A stretch of 5,262 bases of DNA from Bacteroidales bacterium UBA1064 (GTDB lineage Bacteria > Bacteroidota > Bacteroidia > Bacteroidales > Tenuifilaceae): NCBI GenBank assembly GCA_002316235.1, contig DCDD01000008.1:1-5262 (forward strand), written 5' to 3'. The notes under the pieces were generated by a model, which was given only the letters and a program-made list of their open reading frames with translations, did no database searches and was not told where the DNA came from. Made by a program: the position numbers and the translations under genes. The stretch's first letter is position 1. Each line of letters opens with the position of its first letter. Positions 1 through 5,262 of the stretch are shown piece after piece.

Positions 1-18
1 CTGCATATTACTGAATAA
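1..18 (+). CDS. possible 3' end of an upstream gene (only the last codons in window)
   Basis: Frame 1 enters from the left edge, reads LHITE and stops at TAA (16-18). The final A of that stop is also the first base of the cyclase ATG (TAATG), an arrangement typical of translationally coupled genes. Five residues are far too few to identify a product or to prove that the frame is coding. If real, it could be a periplasmic or membrane sensor subunit whose C-terminus was once continuous with the cyclase. It could equally be an unrelated gene, or chance. Confidence 0.3.
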   Translation: MHITE

Positions 19-1451
19 TGATTTGGCTTGGTTCAATACTAGTGTTATTAACCCTTTTTTTGCTCTATAGCTTGATAAGCTACTCGCGAACAAAGGCGAT
101 GCATGGCTTGGAGACCCTACTATTTCAACGTACTAATGAGCTTTTGAAGGAGAGGGAAAAATCGGAAAATCTTCTGGCCCGTGTACTACCTCAGGAAACA
201 GCCGATGAGCTTAAGCAATTTGGAAAGATTAAAGCGCAAAAGTTTCAGATGGTAACCGTGCTATTCTCGGATATTCAAGGTTTTACCAAGATAACCGACG
301 ACACGGATTCCGAAGAGCTTATCGATCAGCTCGACAGGTTTGTTTACGAGTTTGATTCGGTTGTACAAAAGTACCATATTGAAAAGATTAAAACTGTTGG
401 GGACGCCTACATGTGTGCCGGAGGGCTTCCGAAGAAAAACCGAACCAACCCCATTGAAGTGGTGGTTGTTGCGCTTGAAATGATGAGCTGGATGAAGGAA
501 ACTAACCGAAGGCACCAGAAAGGTGATGTGTGGGAGCTACGTATGGGCATAGACACCGGGCCGGTTATAGCTGGAGTAGTAGGGCAAAGTAAAATTTCGT
601 ATGATATTTGGGGAGCAACCGTTAACACTGCCAGCAGGATGGAATCGGCCGGCGAAGCTGGTAAGATAAACATTTCGGAAAATACCTACCTGCTGGTGCG
701 GGATTTTTTCATTTGCACCTACCGTGGGCAAATCCCCGTAAAGAATAGGGGGAACATACAGATGTACTTCGTGGAGGGTATTCTGCCCAACCTATCCCAA
801 AACCTCGAAGGCACACTTCCTAACCAGGACTTTTTCATCGAGCTCCAGCTAATCCGGCTAAGCGACCTTGAAGAGCTGGTGCTGGAGAAACTTGAGCAGG
901 GCCTTCCAAAAAATCTATACTACCACAACGTCAAGCATACGGTGGATGTGTACACCCAGGTTGAGCTGATTGGGCGTGCAGAAGGGGTTAGCAAGGAGGA
1001 TCTGCTCCTACTCCGAACCGCTGCCCTGTTTCATGACGCAGGCCACCTGGTTGACTACGCCACCCACGAGCAAATGGGGGTAAAGCTAGCCAGGGAAATT
1101 CTACCCAACTACCGGTACTCTTCCGACCAGATAGATGAAATCTGCAAGCTAATCATGTCAACCAAGCTACCCCCCAATCCGAAAAACCTTCTTGAGGAAA
1201 TTATATGTGATGCCGACCTGGATTACCTCGGACGAACGGACTTTATCCCCGTTTCCAACATGCTTTACAAGGAGATGCACGAAAATGGAATGATTGGTTC
1301 CCTTCACGAATGGAATATTCTGCAAATGAATTTTATTCAAAACCACCAGTACTTCACTCAAACCGCACGAAGGCTAAGGAATGTAAACAAGGACATGCAG
1401 CTTCAGAACATCAAGAGTTGGATAAACCAAATGGAAAAATCCAACCTTTAG
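18..1451 (+). CDS. membrane-anchored class III adenylate cyclase fused to a C-terminal HD phosphohydrolase domain
   Basis: Predicted to convert ATP to cAMP at the cytoplasmic face of the membrane. Residues 2-22 form one hydrophobic helix. Residues ~28-75 form a coiled-coil/signalling helix ending in LLARVLPQETADEL, the transducer segment that usually precedes class III catalytic domains. The cyclase domain spans ~76-255: FSDIQGFT with metal-binding D85, IKTVGDAYM with metal-binding D129, and N203/R207 in TVNTASRM for the transition state. K125 and D196 (YDIWG) occupy the positions that specify adenine; guanylate cyclases carry Glu and Cys there. All catalytic residues are on one chain, so an active homodimer is expected. 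Residues ~275-477 form an HD domain: YHNVKHTVDV (H303, H307), HDAGH (H339, D340, H343) and CDADLDYLG (D398/D400), so its metal site looks intact. Its substrate is unknown. ATG at 18 is the first start after an in-frame TGA at 12-14; no Shine-Dalgarno is visible. The short N-terminus lacks any sensor domain, so the protein may be truncated or split. Confidence 0.93.
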   Translation: MIWLGSILVLLTLFLLYSLISYSRTKAMHGLETLLFQRTNELLKEREKSENLLARVLPQETADELKQFGKIKAQKFQMVTVLFSDIQGFTKITDDTDSEELIDQLDRFVYEFDSVVQKYHIEKIKTVGDAYMCAGGLPKKNRTNPIEVVVVALEMMSWMKETNRRHQKGDVWELRMGIDTGPVIAGVVGQSKISYDIWGATVNTASRMESAGEAGKINISENTYLLVRDFFICTYRGQIPVKNRGNIQMYFVEGILPNLSQNLEGTLPNQDFFIELQLIRLSDLEELVLEKLEQGLPKNLYYHNVKHTVDVYTQVELIGRAEGVSKEDLLLLRTAALFHDAGHLVDYATHEQMGVKLAREILPNYRYSSDQIDEICKLIMSTKLPPNPKNLLEEIICDADLDYLGRTDFIPVSNMLYKEMHENGMIGSLHEWNILQMNFIQNHQYFTQTARRLRNVNKDMQLQNIKSWINQMEKSNL

Positions 1452-1480
1452 CTATGATTTTTACACAAAATATTTTACTT

Positions 1481-1503
1481 TTACTGAATTTATTCAAATG
1501 TAA
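1481..1503. repeat. short AT-rich inverted repeat after the cyclase stop
   Basis: TGAAT (1485-1489) and ATTCA (1492-1496) are perfect inverted arms around a TT loop. TTAC (1481-1484) and GTAA (1500-1503) extend the pairing past a three-base bulge. It begins 30 bp after the cyclase stop, so it could weakly help end transcription or protect the mRNA 3' end. It has almost no G:C pairs and no following T-run, so it is not a convincing intrinsic terminator. Confidence 0.25.
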
Positions 1504-1521
1504 TGGGAATTAATCACTTTG
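1489..1521 (+). promoter_or_regulatory. weak Bacteroidota-type promoter candidate upstream of the usp gene
   Basis: Bacteroidota primary sigma factor promoters follow TTTG, about 20 bp, then TAnnTTTG. Here TTTA (1489-1492, 3 of 4) is followed after 21 bp by TCACTTTG (1514-1521, 5 of 6 specified positions). That would place a start near 1527 and leave a leader of roughly 55 nt before the usp ATG. Both boxes are imperfect in an AT-rich region, so this is only a candidate. It fits the expectation that the usp-sensor pair has its own promoter. Confidence 0.2.
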
Positions 1522-1583
1522 GCTTTTACTCGCAATTGTTGAGCATGAATGAGTATGCCATTTTATAAACAAAACATCTCGGT

Positions 1584-2420
1584 ATGGATAGCATAAGAAA
1601 GGTAGTTCTTGTTCCTTGGGATTTCACCCAAAGTTCCGAATACGCTCTTCAACATGCCATTGAGCTGGCGAAGGCTGGAGATAACGAAATTATGCTGCTG
1701 CATATCATTCCCCATTCCCCACTCTTTGACATCTTCTACAAACCGAACTTCAAAAAAATTGAGGCAATCAACAAGCAATTCGAGAAGGTTGCACAGGATG
1801 TGCAGAGCAGGTTTGGAATTATCCCGCAAACCTTGGTAATGGAGGGAAGTCCCCGTAAGATAATCAGAGGGTTAATACTCACGGCAAACGTGAACCTGAT
1901 TGTTGCCGAACATGGCTACACCATTAAGGATAAAACCTACCGCACCTCCGATTTCATTAAGAATTTAACCTTTAAAGATATTACCCTGCCCTTTATTATT
2001 GTAAGCAAGCCCCCAAGGCACGACCACTATATCGAAATTGTAATCCCGGTTGATTACGACCGCAAGTTCAAGGAGGCTGTACACTGGATCATCTACCTGG
2101 CCAAATACTACAAGTGCAACATCAACCTTATTAAACCGTTTCTTACCGATGACGGACAAAAGAAGCAGCTGGCCAACAACATCTACTTTACCAAAAAGAT
2201 GCTCGATGGTGTGGGAATTATTTACGGCATTAAAACCGCTAAAAAGAAAAGTTTTTTTAAGGACGAGGTATTCCGCTTTGCCAATACCATTGAGGCCGAT
2301 TTGATACTAGTTATGGCCGATAAGTACAACTATTTTGTTGATGCCAAAAGGGAGGCCAACCTGGACATCCCCGTTATGTGCGTTAACCCCAGGATTCGTA
2401 AGTATCAAAGTTTTTACTAA
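1584..2420 (+). CDS. tandem-domain universal stress protein (UspA family)
   Basis: A cytoplasmic protein of 278 residues with two Usp (Rossmann-like) folds in a row. Domain 1 (~4-143) opens with VVLVPWDFTQSSEYALQHAI, the classic Usp beta1-alpha1 segment with the conserved Asp (D13), and closes with LPFIIVSKP. Domain 2 (~148-270) opens with IEIVIPVDYDRKFKEAVHWI (D157) and closes with IPVMCVNPR, matching the usual Usp C-terminal strand. The total length fits the tandem Usp proteins common in Bacteroidota. The glycine loop GxxG-x9-G(S/T) of ATP-binding Usps is not visible in either half; around 108-124 domain 1 reads AEHGYTIKDKTYRTSDF instead. It may therefore bind nucleotide poorly or act as a binding partner. 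ATG at 1584 is the first after an in-frame TAA (1566-1568), preceded by an A-rich stretch without Shine-Dalgarno. Only 20 bp separate it from the sensor gene downstream, which suggests an operon. The exact stress role is unknown. Confidence 0.9.
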   Translation: MDSIRKVVLVPWDFTQSSEYALQHAIELAKAGDNEIMLLHIIPHSPLFDIFYKPNFKKIEAINKQFEKVAQDVQSRFGIIPQTLVMEGSPRKIIRGLILTANVNLIVAEHGYTIKDKTYRTSDFIKNLTFKDITLPFIIVSKPPRHDHYIEIVIPVDYDRKFKEAVHWIIYLAKYYKCNINLIKPFLTDDGQKKQLANNIYFTKKMLDGVGIIYGIKTAKKKSFFKDEVFRFANTIEADLILVMADKYNYFVDAKREANLDIPVMCVNPRIRKYQSFY

Positions 2421-2440
2421 TCTCTACCACACATCGGGTT

Positions 2441-5260
2441 ATGATGAAGAGTAAACCAAACGCAAGGAAACTCAACCTTCAGTTTTTTTCATCGCTTTCA
2501 CTTAAAAGTAAAATTCTTATCCTGTTCACCGGGTCCACTATTCTTATCCTTATAGCTGCTCTTATTTTCATCAGCAATCAGCTAAAAAGACAATCTGTTG
2601 AAAACGCCATTGCCCAGATAGGCATTACTGCCGATCAGCAAGCCTTGATGATTCAAAATGCCCTAGAAAAGAATCTGTATATTGCCAGAACCCTATCGGG
2701 AACTGCCAAATCCTGCAGTCAACTGCCACCCGATAGGCTCAACAGCTACCTTACTTCTGCTTACCGGGACGTGCTGCAATCGGAACCGAATATCCTATCC
2801 GTTTGGGATAGCTGGGAGCTCAAATTTCTTGACCCGGCTTTCAGCAACAGCTACGGTAGAATAAGGAACATGGCATGGAGGAGCAACGGAACAATACTCA
2901 CCAAATCGGAGACCATTCTTACTCCTGATTCACCCCAGTACGCCCGAATCAAAAAAGAGCTAACCGAATCGGTTGAGGAGCCCTATTTTTTTTCTTTCGA
3001 TAACGGCTCCCCTGTGCTGATGACCAGCCTGGTTGTGCCCAACATCATTGATGGGAAGTTTGCCGGAGTGTCGGGTGTCGACATCCCCCTCACTGGTTTT
3101 AACGAGCTCATCAGAGGCATTGACCGCTATGAAGGGAGCTATGCCTTTGTGCTCTCAACCACCCTGAAGTTTATTGCCCATCCCGATAAGAACTTGGCAG
3201 GTGATGACGCCATGGCCAGCTATGAGGAGTTGTTTACCCTGCATGGAGTACCAGAAATTATTGCCAACGGCAACTCTGCCTTTTTTGAGGGTGCCGATGC
3301 TAGTGGAGCAAATTCATTTGTGGCTGTTCGTCCAATCATAATTGGTAGTTGCCCCCAGAGCTGGGCGTTGGTGTTGCTTGTTCCAAAAGGTGTTGTGCTG
3401 CATGATGCCACCGTAATTTTTTGGAAAACCCTGCTGGTTGGCCTGGCAGGCATTCTGTTGCTCACCTTGCTGATACAGGCAGTAGCCAGGAAATACATTC
3501 TGGAGCCTATTATTCACGTTTCTGAAAACCTTAGCCGGCTGGCAAAAGGACATGTGGATGGCAGCATGAAGGTGCATGTTGAGGTTAGCGATGAGCTGGG
3601 GGCCATGTCGGAATATTTGAATAGAACAGTTGACGGTCTCACCAAAAAAACTGAGTTTGCCCAAACTATCGGGCAGGGTAACTATGGAGCTAAAATGGAG
3701 TTGATGAGCGATGAGGATGCCCTTGGCCAATCGCTAATAGACCTATCGGCTAACCTTAAAAAGGCGCAGGAGGAAGTTCAAAAACGAGCAGCTGATGACC
3801 AAAAGCGGCAATGGACTAATGAGGGGCTGGCAAAATTCAGTGAAATTCTCCGGCAGAATAACGATAGGCTCGACCTGCTGTCCATCAACATCCTTCGTAA
3901 CCTGATTGACTACCTTGGGGCTAACCAGGGTGGCCTGTTTGTTTACAACGACGACGACCCGTCAAACCCATTCTTCGACCTACTGGCTGCCTATGCTTAC
4001 AACCGTCAAAAGTTCATTAAGAAACGGATACTCCCTGGCGAGGGTTTAATCGGAACATGTGCCATTGAGAAGCAAACCATTTACCTCACCGAAATACCAG
4101 AAAACTACATCACCATTTCCTCCGGACTTGGAGAAGCCAAACCCCGCAACCTCCTTATTGTGCCCATGAAGGTTGACGAAAACGTTCTGGGAGTTATAGA
4201 AATAGCCTCTTTCTCAGCCATAATGGACTACCAGGTAGAGTTTGTAGAAAAGTTAGCTCAAAGCATAGCCCAAACCCTTACCACCGTGAAGACAAACCTT
4301 AAAACCGCCGAGCTGCTCGAAAAAACCCAGCAACAAACAGAGGAGATGAAGGCTCAGGAGGAGGAGGTAAGACAGAACCTGGAGGAACTTGCCACCATAA
4401 AGGAGGAACTCGAAAAACGCAACGAGGACATTCTTGAAAACCAGAAACAGCTCGAGTGGGAAAAATCGCTACTCGACTCGCTGCTAAACTACGTCCCCGA
4501 CAAAATATACTTCAAAGACCTGAAGAGCCGCTTCATCAAGGTAAGCAGGTCAACCCTAAAAGCCCACGGGTTCGAGAACCCGGATGACCTGATTGGCAAA
4601 ACCGACTTCGACCTTTTTGGAGAGGAGCATGCGCGTCCCGCCTACGAGGACGAGCAGAACATTATACGAACCGACTCTCCTATTATTGGGCTGGTGGAGA
4701 AGGAGGTGTTTACCGACGGCAGGGTATCGTGGGCCGAAACTTCCAAGCTGCCTCTTAAGAATCCAAGGGGAGAAACTATTGGCACCTTCGGAATTACTCG
4801 CGATATTACCGCATCGAAGCTCATGGAGGAAGAGGTTAAGAAAAAGGAAATGGATGCCCTTGCATACCAGCGCGACATGCAGAAAAAAGCCCTAGAGGCG
4901 CAAAACCTCTACGAGGCAATAAACAACTCCACCTACGTTATAGAGTACAACCCCGACGGGTACATCACCTTTATCAACGACGCTTACCTGGAGCTCCTCA
5001 ACTCGAAAAGGGAGGATGTGGTCGGAAAGCACCATTCCTACCAGCTCGATTTTACCGATGAGCAACGGAAAAACTACAAGCAGTTCTGGGACGATTTAAA
5101 CAGCGGAATCGCCCGCAAAGAGACTCATCGGTTCACCGTTGGTAAAAGAACATACCTCTTTTTCGAGACCTATACACCACTAAAGGACGAGAACGGAAAA
5201 GTTTTTAAAATCATGAAGATTGCAGTCAACGTGAGCCACCTGCTGCATGAGGGCGAGTAG
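2441..5260 (+). CDS. transmembrane dCache-HAMP-GAF-PAS-PAS sensor protein without a recognisable output domain
   Basis: A signal-sensing membrane protein of 939 residues. In order: a basic N-terminus; TM1 (~24-46); a periplasmic double-Cache domain (~50-320) with VWDSWELKFLD, SNSYGR, EPYFFSFDNGSPVLMTSLVVP and the GVSGVDIPL strand; TM2 (~325-347); HAMP (~348-402) with the EPI proline and DELGAMSEYLN; a second HAMP-like unit (~403-440, IGQGNYGAKMEL..DEDALGQSL); GAF (~459-615, PGEGLIGTCAIEKQTIYLTEIP); a charged coiled coil (~616-680); PAS1 (~675-795, DKIYFKDLKSRFIKVS, GKTDFDLF, TFGITRDIT); a helical linker; and PAS2 (~820-935, NPDGYITFINDAYLELL, VVGKHHS). The protein ends right after PAS2 (HLLHEGE, TAG). 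No H-box/HATPase, GGDEF, cyclase, PP2C or MCP hairpin is visible. Such domains normally sense small extracellular ligands (dCache) and cytoplasmic cofactors or ligands (GAF, PAS), but no ligand can be named. ATG codons at 2441 and 2444 are both possible starts. It follows the usp gene by 20 bp, so co-transcription is likely. Domain types are clear; the mode of signalling is unknown. Confidence 0.93.
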   Translation: MMKSKPNARKLNLQFFSSLSLKSKILILFTGSTILILIAALIFISNQLKRQSVENAIAQIGITADQQALMIQNALEKNLYIARTLSGTAKSCSQLPPDRLNSYLTSAYRDVLQSEPNILSVWDSWELKFLDPAFSNSYGRIRNMAWRSNGTILTKSETILTPDSPQYARIKKELTESVEEPYFFSFDNGSPVLMTSLVVPNIIDGKFAGVSGVDIPLTGFNELIRGIDRYEGSYAFVLSTTLKFIAHPDKNLAGDDAMASYEELFTLHGVPEIIANGNSAFFEGADASGANSFVAVRPIIIGSCPQSWALVLLVPKGVVLHDATVIFWKTLLVGLAGILLLTLLIQAVARKYILEPIIHVSENLSRLAKGHVDGSMKVHVEVSDELGAMSEYLNRTVDGLTKKTEFAQTIGQGNYGAKMELMSDEDALGQSLIDLSANLKKAQEEVQKRAADDQKRQWTNEGLAKFSEILRQNNDRLDLLSINILRNLIDYLGANQGGLFVYNDDDPSNPFFDLLAAYAYNRQKFIKKRILPGEGLIGTCAIEKQTIYLTEIPENYITISSGLGEAKPRNLLIVPMKVDENVLGVIEIASFSAIMDYQVEFVEKLAQSIAQTLTTVKTNLKTAELLEKTQQQTEEMKAQEEEVRQNLEELATIKEELEKRNEDILENQKQLEWEKSLLDSLLNYVPDKIYFKDLKSRFIKVSRSTLKAHGFENPDDLIGKTDFDLFGEEHARPAYEDEQNIIRTDSPIIGLVEKEVFTDGRVSWAETSKLPLKNPRGETIGTFGITRDITASKLMEEEVKKKEMDALAYQRDMQKKALEAQNLYEAINNSTYVIEYNPDGYITFINDAYLELLNSKREDVVGKHHSYQLDFTDEQRKNYKQFWDDLNSGIARKETHRFTVGKRTYLFFETYTPLKDENGKVFKIMKIAVNVSHLLHEGE

Positions 5261-5262
5261 AA

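Larger units (their letters stand above)
1452..1583. other. 132-bp AT-rich intergenic region
   Basis: This is the only sizeable non-coding stretch in the window. It separates the cyclase-HD gene from the Usp-sensor pair and is noticeably richer in A+T than the flanking genes. It holds a weak inverted repeat and a weak promoter candidate, listed separately. An open frame running through 1310-1513 overlaps it but shows no protein-like features. No tRNA, riboswitch-like fold or clear cAMP-receptor palindrome (TGTGA-N6-TCACA) was found. Confidence 0.7.

Noticed and set aside
407..673. Minus-strand 88-codon frame opposite the cyclase catalytic core
   Set aside because: It is antisense to the conserved FSDIQGFT/GDA/YDIWG motifs; no independent evidence of coding.
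1481..1503. Inverted repeat as a rho-independent terminator
   Set aside because: The stem is short and nearly all A:T, and no T-run follows it. It is kept only as a weak repeat.
1310..1513. Plus-strand 67-codon frame spanning the cyclase 3' end and the intergenic region
   Set aside because: Most of it is an alternate frame of the HD domain C-terminus. The short unique tail has no protein-like features.
1543..1558. GCAT...ATGC mini-palindrome upstream of the usp gene as an operator
   Set aside because: The arms are only four bases and of a kind expected by chance; no second copy was seen.
1536..1569. TTGTTG/TTGAGC with TATAAA as a sigma70-type promoter
   Set aside because: Spacing is 19-22 bp with poor -35 boxes, and the inferred Bacteroidota host uses a different promoter consensus.
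3314..3730. Minus-strand open frame of 138 codons
   Set aside because: It lies wholly inside the HAMP/TM2 region of the sensor gene, whose + strand protein is clearly conserved in type. The translation shows no domain or sensible composition.
4593..4895. Plus-strand 100-codon frame inside the sensor gene
   Set aside because: It overlaps the well-recognised PAS1 domain in another frame, and its translation is low-complexity and Arg/Pro/Leu-rich, as expected for an out-of-frame shadow.

Overview
The window most resembles a chromosomal stretch from a Bacteroidota bacterium, probably a free-living or environmental member of the Bacteroidales. The clues are moderate GC, no Shine-Dalgarno-like purine runs upstream of the starts, and sensor architectures (dCache-HAMP-GAF-coiled coil-PAS, with a QQQTEEMKAQEEEVRQNLEEL-type linker) that are familiar from that phylum. 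This assignment is inferred from style, not from a marker gene. All genes lie on the + strand and nearly every base is coding.

Layout: (1) 18-1451 encodes a membrane-anchored class III nucleotidyl cyclase, with residues predicting adenylate cyclase activity, fused to a C-terminal HD-superfamily phosphohydrolase domain. Its ATG overlaps by one base (TAATG) the TAA of a reading frame entering from the left edge. Its N-terminus looks like the tail of a larger membrane sensor, so it may be half of a split receptor. (2) 1452-1583 is a 132-bp AT-rich intergenic region with a weak hairpin and a weak promoter candidate. (3) 1584-2420 encodes a tandem-domain universal stress protein that appears to lack the canonical ATP-binding glycine loop. 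(4) After only 20 bp, 2441-5260 encodes a 939-residue transmembrane sensor: TM, dCache periplasmic domain, TM, HAMP plus a HAMP-like repeat, GAF, coiled coil, PAS, PAS. It ends without any recognisable kinase, cyclase, GGDEF, phosphatase or methyl-accepting output domain.

Read together, this is a signal-transduction neighbourhood. It holds an enzyme that could both make and break a cyclic nucleotide (or another HD substrate), a stress protein, and a multi-input sensor without its own output. The Usp and sensor genes are likely co-transcribed. Whether the cyclase belongs to the same circuit is inference only. No mobile element, RNA gene, CRISPR array or long repeat was seen.
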